Origin: Methanogenium sp.
Lineage (GTDB): Archaea; Halobacteriota; Methanomicrobia; Methanomicrobiales; Methanomicrobiaceae
Length of the DNA: 56,065 nt
Assembly: GCA_030595665.1 (NCBI GenBank)
Contig: JAUVCV010000014.1
Location: 1 to 56,065 of the forward strand
Direction: 5' to 3'
A program made the translations under genes and the position numbers. The notes under the pieces are model-generated. The model searched no databases. It was given only the letters and a program-made list of their open reading frames with translations, and was not told where the DNA came from. Positions 33,907-42,225 of this stretch are shown here, in pieces (position 1 is the first letter of the stretch; every line of letters starts with the position of its first letter).

Positions 33907-35187
33907 GTGCAGCCAACCCGTCTCTGCAGGGCAGTAATGCTCCTTGGCGGAGCATGCATGATATCTGCATGGGTCTTCGATGACCCGTCATTTTTCTTTG
34001 TCGGGGGTGCCGTATGGCTTTTTCTCCTTTTTTCTCTGCATACCAGTATTTCTGCTGCCCGAAAAGCTGCACTCAGTCTGACAGGAGAGAGGCATACAAA
34101 AGAGCGTTTTTCACGCTCCGGTACACGTATCCATATGACAAACACTCTCACCAGTCAGGTCCAGCCCGGTTATGTACTGGAAGTAGAGGATATTCTCCCT
34201 GATTCGGCAACAGACATCATCGGGAAAACAACTGATTTAATTTCAGACGCTAACGGGACATGCTCCCTGCAGTATTCCTTCCGGCTTCTCGCTCATGGCA
34301 CAATCCATCCCGGTGGGGTTATTCTTCGCTGTTCAGACATCTTCTTTATTATTACCATACCAATCAGGAAACATTCACTTCAGGAGCCTGCACTCTTTGT
34401 TTTTCCGGAAAAAGGACAGACATATGAAAGTTCAGGAGGATACGGTGATCGGGAGACAATGCGTAGGACACCCATAAAAAGCACTGGTATACGCTCATTT
34501 CGTGAATTCCAGCAGGGGGATAATATGAGAACCATTGACTGGAAAATGACAGCCAGGTATGGTAAAAAATATGTGCGGGAGTATACCGGAAGTGAGGGAG
34601 GAACAGCAACACTTGTTATTGATCTCCCGATTGACACAGATGCTGTTACAGAAGATATGTTTTCCAGCATGCGAAAAGCAGTCATCCAAAGAGTTGCTGA
34701 GATTTTGGACCACCGGGATCCATCTTTAATTATTGTTCTCTCAGGTTGCGAGATTGTGGCAGTCATAGATATTGTTCCGGGTGTAGATATACTCCGGGAA
34801 TTATCAGACATACTGACTCCGAAAAAGCGTCTTATTTCACAATATAGAATATATGCTCCGATAATGCTTGCAGCAAGGGTGCGGAATGCAGGAGAAAATA
34901 GCTCACTCTCCCCAACAGCACAGAGGACTACTGAGACGTTTGCAATGTCAGCATACCACCAGATCTTTGAAGAAACAATGTATCGCGTACTTTCATCATC
35001 CCATGATACAGAAATACATTGTTACACAACCGGGAAAGGTGATCTGAGCCAGATCTGGTCTATGGCAACGTCTGCATATTCACTGCACCGCCCCGTAATA
35101 CTGTTTCTCCCTGAAGAAACATTCACAGAAGAGATACGAAAAGAAGCAGAATTCTTTAATGTACGCTCATTTGAGGTGATACAATGA
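33907..35187 (+). CDS. DUF58 protein (vWA-like MoxR partner)
   Basis: A 426-residue membrane-associated protein. Two N-terminal helices (about residues 9-47) precede a beta-rich domain. The diagnostic DUF58 segment follows: TGIRSFREFQQGDNMRTIDW (about 196-215) then KMTARYGKKYVREYTGSEGG. A vWA-like domain continues (TATLVIDLPIDTDAVTED), in which the D-x-S-x-S metal site is replaced by D-x-P-x-D. GTG 33907 is the start: GAGGTG is 9 nt upstream and it follows the moxR stop by 3 nt. It overlaps the next gene by 4 nt. Role: partner of the MoxR ATPase. Confidence 0.88.
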   Translation: MQPTRLCRAVMLLGGACMISAWVFDDPSFFFVGGAVWLFLLFSLHTSISAARKAALSLTGERHTKERFSRSGTRIHMTNTLTSQVQPGYVLEVEDILPDSATDIIGKTTDLISDANGTCSLQYSFRLLAHGTIHPGGVILRCSDIFFIITIPIRKHSLQEPALFVFPEKGQTYESSGGYGDRETMRRTPIKSTGIRSFREFQQGDNMRTIDWKMTARYGKKYVREYTGSEGGTATLVIDLPIDTDAVTEDMFSSMRKAVIQRVAEILDHRDPSLIIVLSGCEIVAVIDIVPGVDILRELSDILTPKKRLISQYRIYAPIMLAARVRNAGENSSLSPTAQRTTETFAMSAYHQIFEETMYRVLSSSHDTEIHCYTTGKGDLSQIWSMATSAYSLHRPVILFLPEETFTEEIRKEAEFFNVRSFEVIQ

Positions 35188-35630
35188 TATCCAGTCGATG
35201 GAGAACAGGGTGCATTGGTCTGGCAATCATTATTGCCATTGGTTCTCTTGTTTTGGGGGGATTATGGGAAGTAATTATTCCCGGCAGTGCGGTATTAGCC
35301 GCAATGATGACTTTCTGGAGAGACAGGGATATTGACCTGTTTATTCTCACAGTCGGCCAACTGGTGGTTTATGGAGCATCATACGGATCCTATTTTGCAG
35401 CAGTCATATGCGAGGTCAGCCTCTTCGCAGCAATTGTAGGGAATACACACACAAAATTGCTTATTGCAACATTCATTGCTCTCACCATCCTGGGTACAGC
35501 TGCTCCGCAGATTTATCATACAGGATGGTGGATCGCAGGATTTGTAATTCTCTGCACCATACTAATTGTTTCTGGATATACCAGAAAAGAAGCATTATCA
35601 CGGTCAATGAGGGATAATTCAGATGAATAA
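35184..35630 (+). CDS. Hypothetical integral membrane protein (MoxR cluster)
   Basis: A 148-residue protein with about five hydrophobic helices and hardly any soluble region; the last 20 residues are charged and probably cytoplasmic (RKEALSRSMRDNSDE). No family recognised. Its start overlaps the DUF58 gene by 4 nt and its end overlaps the next gene by 8 nt, indicating tight translational coupling within the cluster. Confidence 0.6.
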   Translation: MISSRWRTGCIGLAIIIAIGSLVLGGLWEVIIPGSAVLAAMMTFWRDRDIDLFILTVGQLVVYGASYGSYFAAVICEVSLFAAIVGNTHTKLLIATFIALTILGTAAPQIYHTGWWIAGFVILCTILIVSGYTRKEALSRSMRDNSDE

Positions 35631-36426
35631 CATTATTTCCAAAGAATATCAGGCACCAATACTCCTGATGGTAATTGCAGTATTTCTTATTGTTCCGGTG
35701 TATATTACCGGAAGGACAGATCTGCCGGCAGCAACCCTCGTTGTTGCATCATGCGCCTGTTTTTTTGGTGCAGTATTTCTGATGGTAACCTGCCCGGAGG
35801 AAGGCATTCCGGCAGATGTGGCATCATTCTTTTCAACAGGTCTGATGGTCAGCTACGCCCGGGTTGCAGCCGAACTGGGAGCTTCAGGCTCTGCACATTT
35901 CATTCCGGATGAAAACAAGATCCGCCAGTTCAATCCGGCAGGAAATTTCAGGAAGATTCCAAAAACGGATCTCACAGCGATAGTGCCGGAACCAGAAAAC
36001 GGGGGTATATTTTCTGTACCTGCCGGTATGCCGGTAATGGCACACCTTCAACGTTCAGGAAAACTCAGGATACCTCATGATCTGCCGGATATTTGCGCTG
36101 CCATTTCTGAAGCAGAACGTGATTTGATGCATGCTGCGGACGAGGTAGAGGTGACAGAAGAAGGAGAGAGCGTTGTCGTCAGATTCAAAAGATTCAGATT
36201 CATGCCTGCATGCGAAGAGATACGCTCAGAATCCCTGAAAATCTGTGAAATTGCTCCCTGCCCTGTCTGCAGTCTTGCCGGGTGCATTCTTGCTGCGGGA
36301 ACAAGGGATGTGTGGAATATTGAGGGAATCGCTCCCTCACCTGAAAAAAATGAGATGCTGGTTACCTTTACCCGTATAAAGGACGAACATCCACCCAGAG
36401 ATGAAGATCCCTATACGAAGCGTTGA
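35623..36426 (+). CDS. Membrane protein of the MoxR cluster (possibly DUF7982-like)
   Basis: A 267-residue protein with two N-terminal membrane helices (about residues 10-30 and 37-58). A soluble domain follows with FSTGLMVSYARVAAELGASG, FIPDENKIRQFNP and a C-terminal Cys cluster (CEIAPCPVCSLAGCILA, about 207-223). The gene closes the MoxR-DUF58 operon. Similar proteins terminate MoxR-type clusters in other methanogens and haloarchaea, but that is from memory. The last 59 nt overlap the 3' end of the convergent DUF1616 gene. Confidence 0.6.
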   Translation: MNNIISKEYQAPILLMVIAVFLIVPVYITGRTDLPAATLVVASCACFFGAVFLMVTCPEEGIPADVASFFSTGLMVSYARVAAELGASGSAHFIPDENKIRQFNPAGNFRKIPKTDLTAIVPEPENGGIFSVPAGMPVMAHLQRSGKLRIPHDLPDICAAISEAERDLMHAADEVEVTEEGESVVVRFKRFRFMPACEEIRSESLKICEIAPCPVCSLAGCILAAGTRDVWNIEGIAPSPEKNEMLVTFTRIKDEHPPRDEDPYTKR

Positions 36427-37354
36427 TTCGTTCCATCCCTGACACAGAATCATCTGGCACTGCATCCATGAAGAGAAGGAACTGAATCCGGTTTGTTGTA
36501 ACATCAATTACCGTAAAGTTGTAGGGAACTTCAGATGTCTCATTATGGGCCACAGAGACCGGTATCTGGTCTAAAAGTCCCATTGAATATATTTCGGAAC
36601 GGTTTTCTTCGGCAATCCATGCCTGATTGATTCCCCAGACTTCAATGGTATAATCTACAGGTCTGAATTCATGATTCCCAACACCAATGATCACAGGCTG
36701 TGCTGTGCCTGTTGCAAACCGGTCGGGATAATCTGCTGCCATTCCCTCTTCTCCCAAGATATAAAATTCGGTGAAATGTTCACCCTCCTTGGGCACAACG
36801 ATCACATATACTGTCGTAATAACTGCCGCCACAATTGCAATAATAAGAATATAGGAGAGGGCACGGTCAAGAGAGCTCTGGTCTTCAGAGAAGAGCTCTG
36901 TTTTTGCTTCTGTATACCAATCCCTGACAGGCAGGGCAAACCGCTCTTCCAGGGCCAGTAGTGCACGCCGGTAGTGTGCGACGAACACCATAAGAACGGT
37001 GAAGATAACGAGTGAAATGACGATAGGATCCAGCCTGATTCCCCATGGCGTGTAATTCAGTGCAAGCCCAATCAGCGGCACCACAGCTATTGATAATCCA
37101 AATGAGAGTGCCGTTCGTTCGAGAGTATCAATTTCTTCATTTCCGGGGAACAGTGCTGCAATGAGTGCATATCCTGGTATAAAGAGAACGACCGGAAGCG
37201 CAAACACAATCCTTAGTGGACTTTCATTCAGATAGGGGATATATATTGTAAGAACAGCAATACCTAACCAGACCAGTATTCCAACGAGATCACGAAACCA
37301 GATTCCTGTTCCGAAAGCCGTGTATAGGTCTTCTGTTGTTGGAGATTTTGTCAT
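36368..37354 (-). CDS. DUF1616 family membrane protein
   Basis: A 328-residue protein with an N-terminal block of four to five helices (about residues 20-130), one more near 165-190 and an extracytoplasmic C-terminal beta domain (FYILGEEGMAADYPDRFATG, then EVWGINQAWIAEENRSEIYS). It has the DUF1616 core FIPGYALIAALFPG, ERTALSFGLSIAVVPL and LNYTPWGIRL. DUF1616 proteins are common in archaeal cell-surface glycan and S-layer contexts; activity is unknown. It may relate to the surface proteins encoded downstream, but they form a separate transcript. Confidence 0.85.
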   Translation of the reverse strand: MTKSPTTEDLYTAFGTGIWFRDLVGILVWLGIAVLTIYIPYLNESPLRIVFALPVVLFIPGYALIAALFPGNEEIDTLERTALSFGLSIAVVPLIGLALNYTPWGIRLDPIVISLVIFTVLMVFVAHYRRALLALEERFALPVRDWYTEAKTELFSEDQSSLDRALSYILIIAIVAAVITTVYVIVVPKEGEHFTEFYILGEEGMAADYPDRFATGTAQPVIIGVGNHEFRPVDYTIEVWGINQAWIAEENRSEIYSMGLLDQIPVSVAHNETSEVPYNFTVIDVTTNRIQFLLFMDAVPDDSVSGMERINASYRDLHLWVDVRPLYG

Positions 37355-37356
37355 AA

Positions 37357-37736
37357 ATACCCGAAACGGAAAAAATTCAGATAGTCGATATACACCCTGG
37401 CACTATTCCACTACCTGACACTGACGCACAAAGGGCTTCAAGTTTCTCAACCATTATTATGTGTTCAGTCGTTGCAAAGGCTGTGGCGGCCATCACGATG
37501 GATGATGGGATACGCATACTGGCAATCACTTCAGCCAAAGAAATTGTTCTATCTTCATTTGTATTAGATATTTCAGACTCATCATATATTTCTGTCTGTA
37601 GTGGTATTAATGCCGGTATCTTTGGCGGAATCAGATTATTTCCATATGACCTGACATTTTTTGGAATCATCTGAAAATATTTTGCAATCGAAATATAAAA
37701 GATATGCCGTTTTAAAAAATGATTGAAACATATCAA
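37357..37736. other. Short region open on both strands, coding status unclear
   Basis: The plus strand is open from 37357 to a stop at 37672-37674, with the first ATG at 37459. The minus strand is open from an ATG at 37736 to 37377. The minus product ends MVEKLEALCASVSGSGIVPG; the plus product contains AKAVAAITMDDGIRILAITS. Neither matches a family I know, and neither has a good Shine-Dalgarno. Only one can be real, and the stretch may be a remnant between the DUF1616 gene and the AT-rich spacer. Confidence 0.25.
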
Positions 37737-38066
37737 ATTGAAAAAATGTTCATCACCATTTTTTGAACTCTTATTTCACATTTTTCCTCACATTACACTC
37801 AGGAAAGATACAGAAACAGAACAAATACCCTCCTATCCATCTTCAATCTATAACGCGCAACTTGGGAATAAATGTAGAAAAATAATCCTCCACCCGGACT
37901 TTTTGTCGAAATCTGTGTGTATATGAATCAGAAGACTTTACAGGAGATCATATTTTAAAATCCAGACACCGCTCTCATTTTTTTTGTGACGGAATGCATT
38001 GCCAGGCGAAACCATTCGCCATGAACTGAGATTGAACGTGATCCCCAAAAAAAATATTTAGATTTC
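37737..38066. other. AT-rich intergenic spacer with a small hairpin
   Basis: No gene is supported here. A 6-bp perfect stem (GGCGAA 38005-38010, TTCGCC 38015-38020) lies about 50 nt downstream of the stop of the large minus-strand operon, and an A-run (minus-strand T-run) lies at 38047-38054. Together they probably form the operon's 3' end. Confidence 0.4.
38047..38054 (-). terminator. Oligo-T terminator of the cohesin-dockerin operon
   Basis: Eight T on the minus strand, 12 nt after the stop of the last gene of the four-gene operon (stop at 38067-38069), followed by a stem-loop. Confidence 0.5.
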
Positions 38067-41000
38067 TTATTTCTTCTGCTGCATGTAGTAATATCCGGCA
38101 CCAATTATGGCAACCACAGCAATTACTACAATCACCCAGACCCATGGGAATCCATCGGTCTGAGCACCATCAGCACCGGTGGTTTCAATAGGCACCGGAG
38201 TCTCTGACGGGGCTTGTGTTGCAACAGAGGTTGGAGTTTCAACAATTTCCTTGAAGATGGCAAATGTGCTGAAGTGGCTAATCTCACCGACAACCGTGTG
38301 GTTGACTGGATCAACGGTGGTTGGAATAGCTTCCCATTCACCTTTTTCGTCGTTGAACCACTTAATTGTGAACGATTCGCCTGCTTCAAGTTTGTTCCAC
38401 TCTTCTTCTGTGAGCTGGAAGGTCAACTCTATAGACGGATCAAAGGTTGCTCCTGCTGGTCCCAGTTCCACTGCATGACCTGCGAATGAGAACGAACCTG
38501 CTGAAGGAACATTGTCTGTTGCCTGGATGGTAACATCTGCAAGAGGTTGTCCGTCGGCATCAAGTGCCTTCACACCAGCTCCGATATAAACTGAGGATAA
38601 TCCATCAGCTGCAGAGACCAATACAGGGTTCTGGACAATACCATTGGAATCTGTCTGAAGATATCCGGTTGTGGTGAATTTCACCGCCGGCTTCGTTACT
38701 ACAACTGGCTTTACGTAACCACCGCCACCGCCACCGCCGCCACCGCCGCCGGAGGCCTTTGTGATGAAGGTAGCATCACTAGTGACTGCCATGTTGCCGG
38801 ATGCGTCATACGAGACGATGCGGTAATGGTAGACAGAACTGGGTGAAAGCCCACTGATCAGAAGACTATGTGAAAGCACATAGTTTGCATCAGATATGGT
38901 GTTCCCATAGGCAGCGGTTGCACCGAATTCCACCGTGCTGTTTGCTGCAATGCTTGTCGCCCAGGTAACTGATGCAGCGGTTGTTCCCGTCTGGACAACA
39001 ACATTGGTGATATTCAGACTACCAGAACCAATGGTGAGGTCATGAACACCAAATGCCTGTGCTGTGCCGTTGTTACTGAGACCGGCAAGCACTGCCTTAT
39101 AATTTCCTGCTTCCAGACCGCTGACATTAAACGTTAGTGAATTGGCACCACTAACAGCTGCATACTTCCCGGCTCCCGGGGTGATATAAATGTTATGCCA
39201 GAGTTTTTCTGTGGCTGCCCCGCCTGCTGAGAGGTCTACGGTAACCATGTCAGAGTTGAGATTCGCAAAATCAACGGTTGCTGTTGCATTATACACGGTG
39301 TCACGGTAAAGTGCGACACCAAAATACTTGCAGCTAGAATTGAAACTTGCATCAAAGGTTCCGTCTACCGCTACAGTGTTAGCGGAGAGCTTACCCACGT
39401 CTGCTGTCTCAAGGATCATAACCGGCATCATCGCAATAACACCGATACGGTCTCCATCAAAGGAGAGCGCTGCGAGTGCATAGTCACCGACAGGCGGTGT
39501 GGTGGTTGCGTCAAAGGGCACAGAACTTGTACTCAGGCGGTACCCGGATGAGAGATCAACCTGATTGGCACGGTTTTGCAGGGTCTCCGTGATAGTGCCG
39601 GATGTGGTGAGCGGAGTCCCTTTCTGGATATCCATAATGTAAGAACCATCAGGGTTGACGGTAATCTTGGTCCATCCACCTTCAATGAAGATGTAGGCAC
39701 TGTTCTTTACCAACTGTGTATAGTTGATATTGCTGGATGATCCGGAATCAATGAGTTCGTTGAGGTATGATTCGTTTGCCTCCATCATCACAACGTTTGC
39801 ACGGGTGATATCCGGGGCAGTTATCCGGAAGTCGATGATATCTGTGGGTTCATATACCCAGACAGTCTGGTAGGTGTCTGTGCCCGCATAGGTTACATTC
39901 GCACGGTTGTCAACGGTCACATAGGTGTCGCTCGTGACCTGACCGACGTTCTCCACCTGACGGGTAACTGTACCGATATCAGGCGCAGCAATACTGCGAC
40001 CGTTAAAGAGCTCAACCATACTGGTTGCCGTCAGATCCATGGGCATCATCGCAGTGAACTCTGTGTTCAGCCCGGAGATGGTACCAATCTTCGTTGAGTT
40101 TACCCATGCAACATAGTTGTTGTAGAGGTGGAAATCATGCGTCGCATAGTTTCCTGCATTGTCATATGCACGGAAGGAGAGGTCACGGTTTCCGATGAAG
40201 AATTCCTCTACATCCATACTGGCCTGATTCGTATTAGACCACAGTACTTCAGCGGTTGCCGTGTCAACAATGCTGACATCCTTAAATCCACTGACGCCAG
40301 GGTATCCCACATTCCATGTGAAGGTCAGGTCCTCATTTGCCTCGATATAACCATCACCGTCAGAATCGGTGATTGTCACGGTAAGAGGCGGGACAGAGGT
40401 GTCAAGAGTGTAGTCCCACCTGAGAGATTGGTCGTCTCCTGAACCTGGAATATCATCCTTTCCGGTAACGTTTACCCAGTACCGTCCATCACCCAGAACC
40501 GGAATGGCGCCGAAGGCGTAGTCACCGACAATGGTCACAGTAAGATCTGTTGTGGTGGTACCATTATCCAGTGTCATGTTCACCGTGCTGGTGTTGATCT
40601 GTGACATAAAGACTGACACTTTGGCGGGAACAGTGTTGATGAAACCCTGTGGTAAAGGATCTGAGAACCCAACATCTCTGACATCAATTCCTTTCTGTTT
40701 TGTTCCTGTACGCCCGGACATATCCTCTGCAGTTACGATGATGGTAATACTTTCATCAGTTATAGCCCAGAATGCATCAGCATAGTAATAATACACACCA
40801 TCGCCCTTGTCATCCCAGGCAAGCGCAATCGGGTCACTGGTATATGTTGTATTACTCAGTGTGGCAGTTGCTGATGCAATCCCACCAACATCTGTCATGT
40901 AACCAGTAATCTGGAAGTTTTTCCCAACAACAGAACGTGTTGTGATGTTGTTGATTACCGGATCTACTCCATCTATTGTGGTGAAGGTGCCGTTTGTGAC

Positions 41001-41453
41001 AGTAACATAATCAAACAAATTCTCAGGAGGGAATATCGTTCCTCCAGCTGAAACAAGAACAATACCTAGATCTGTGCTACTCCCATCGTTTTTGTTCGAT
41101 CTAAAAGTAACATTAAATAGTTCTGGGGCCCCATTGGGCAGACCAGATCCATCACTATAGGTAAATATCATCCCACTGGATAAGACATTTGGTGCCAGAC
41201 CACCACTAGCAATAGTTTCAGCTGAAACCGCCGTAGCTATCGTTTCATCATAATATAACCTATAAGTTAATCCTCCGACGTTTGGATCTAAGGAATTGGT
41301 TAAAATTGAAGTCACTGTACCATCTTCGCCTACTGCCACATCAGTAACACTGGATACGGATAGATTACCCGAACCAGTTGCAGCATTCGCCCCTACTACG
41401 CATAATAATAGGACAATGAAAACTGCTAATAATCTTCTTTGTTGATTCTTCAT
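38067..41453 (-). CDS. Large cohesin-bearing, membrane-anchored surface protein
   Basis: A 1128-residue protein. The signal peptide is residues 1-25 (RLLAVFIVLLLCVVGANA). An N-terminal cohesin-like beta-sandwich (about 30-155, with GGLTYRLYYDETIATAVSAE and PELFNVTFRS) follows. Several Ig-like/bacterial surface repeats come next, then a fibronectin type III domain (about 815-897: AASVTWATSIAANSTVEFG, VYHYRIVSYDASGN) and an 11-Gly linker (about 899-909). A closing beta domain ends WEAIPTTVDPVNHTVVGEIS with SHFSTFAIF, a form common in methanogen surface proteins. The C-terminus is one membrane helix plus QQKK (about 1103-1128), anchoring the protein outside the cell. Last gene of the operon; it would present cohesin at the surface. 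Confidence 0.82.
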   Translation of the reverse strand: MKNQQRRLLAVFIVLLLCVVGANAATGSGNLSVSSVTDVAVGEDGTVTSILTNSLDPNVGGLTYRLYYDETIATAVSAETIASGGLAPNVLSSGMIFTYSDGSGLPNGAPELFNVTFRSNKNDGSSTDLGIVLVSAGGTIFPPENLFDYVTVTNGTFTTIDGVDPVINNITTRSVVGKNFQITGYMTDVGGIASATATLSNTTYTSDPIALAWDDKGDGVYYYYADAFWAITDESITIIVTAEDMSGRTGTKQKGIDVRDVGFSDPLPQGFINTVPAKVSVFMSQINTSTVNMTLDNGTTTTDLTVTIVGDYAFGAIPVLGDGRYWVNVTGKDDIPGSGDDQSLRWDYTLDTSVPPLTVTITDSDGDGYIEANEDLTFTWNVGYPGVSGFKDVSIVDTATAEVLWSNTNQASMDVEEFFIGNRDLSFRAYDNAGNYATHDFHLYNNYVAWVNSTKIGTISGLNTEFTAMMPMDLTATSMVELFNGRSIAAPDIGTVTRQVENVGQVTSDTYVTVDNRANVTYAGTDTYQTVWVYEPTDIIDFRITAPDITRANVVMMEANESYLNELIDSGSSSNINYTQLVKNSAYIFIEGGWTKITVNPDGSYIMDIQKGTPLTTSGTITETLQNRANQVDLSSGYRLSTSSVPFDATTTPPVGDYALAALSFDGDRIGVIAMMPVMILETADVGKLSANTVAVDGTFDASFNSSCKYFGVALYRDTVYNATATVDFANLNSDMVTVDLSAGGAATEKLWHNIYITPGAGKYAAVSGANSLTFNVSGLEAGNYKAVLAGLSNNGTAQAFGVHDLTIGSGSLNITNVVVQTGTTAASVTWATSIAANSTVEFGATAAYGNTISDANYVLSHSLLISGLSPSSVYHYRIVSYDASGNMAVTSDATFITKASGGGGGGGGGGGYVKPVVVTKPAVKFTTTGYLQTDSNGIVQNPVLVSAADGLSSVYIGAGVKALDADGQPLADVTIQATDNVPSAGSFSFAGHAVELGPAGATFDPSIELTFQLTEEEWNKLEAGESFTIKWFNDEKGEWEAIPTTVDPVNHTVVGEISHFSTFAIFKEIVETPTSVATQAPSETPVPIETTGADGAQTDGFPWVWVIVVIAVVAIIGAGYYYMQQKK

Positions 41454-41502
41454 TTCTCAAACCTTCTTTCAGATAAATTTTTCTCAAAATATACTATATG
41501 AA

Positions 41503-42219
41503 TCACTTTCCAGTTTTAAATATATATATGCTTGCAATTGAAACCAGAATAATAACAATACTTAAAGGAGACCGTGTTGGTGTGGGTTTTTTTGCATCGG
41601 TTTCTGAGACTACAGGAGTTTCAACACTTATGACAGATGTCGATATTTCTGATGTTTCTGAAGGAACTAGAGTATCAGAAGGCATTTCTGTTGCTTTCAC
41701 GGCGGCCTCCGATGGTGTTCCCGTTGTAATAACCGGCCCGGGAGGCATACCTCCAGTCTGAGAACCTGATGTTTCAGACCAAGTAGTATCTCCCCCTCCA
41801 GAGGCAGGTGTGGGAATTATCCCTACAAAATCCTCGTTTATATAGGAAATTGGATCTCCCTCTACATTACCAAGATCCCGAACAAAGATTTGAATATTTC
41901 CATTACCAGTTTTTGTTATCAAAGCAACAGGAATATCCCCAGTCAACCCTTCAGTAGAAATTCCAGCAATTAAAGTTTGTCCATCTTCATTCTGGATGTT
42001 TGATGCAATAAGAAACCCAGATTTGCCCTCAATCGACTGAATGCTAACATTCCCAGTGTATGAAAGAACAACACTGAAAGCACCAATACCTTTGCTATCA
42101 TCGACTCCCTTCACCAACAGTGTGTTGTTGTCAAGGATAACTTCTGCCGCCCCCACTACTGTTACGAGAGAGGCAAGAACCATAAGAAGTAAAAAAAAAT
42201 GGAAAAAAATGTTCTTCAT
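41503..42219 (-). CDS. Small membrane-anchored cohesin-like protein
   Basis: A 238-residue protein. A signal peptide (FFHFFLLLMVLASLVTVVGA) is followed by one cohesin-like module at about residues 25-130 (GIGAFSVVLSYTGNVSIQSI, DGQTLIAGISTEGLTGDIPV), a Ser/Thr/Pro-rich spacer (about 135-215, many acidic and Thr residues, likely glycosylated) and a single C-terminal membrane segment (SPLSIVIILVSIASIYIF). This is the architecture of a cell-surface anchoring scaffoldin with one cohesin. It lies 6 nt from the stop of the thioester-protein gene, so the two are cotranscribed. Cohesin identity is by pattern only. Confidence 0.7.
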   Translation of the reverse strand: MKNIFFHFFLLLMVLASLVTVVGAAEVILDNNTLLVKGVDDSKGIGAFSVVLSYTGNVSIQSIEGKSGFLIASNIQNEDGQTLIAGISTEGLTGDIPVALITKTGNGNIQIFVRDLGNVEGDPISYINEDFVGIIPTPASGGGDTTWSETSGSQTGGMPPGPVITTGTPSEAAVKATEMPSDTLVPSETSEISTSVISVETPVVSETDAKKPTPTRSPLSIVIILVSIASIYIFKTGK

Positions 42220-42225
42220 CTTTTA

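Noticed and set aside
41000..42100. Foreign cassette covering both cohesin genes
   Set aside because: Line-by-line GC counts of 40-50% there are only slightly below neighbours; only the dockerin end at 42232-42420 shows a strong dip.
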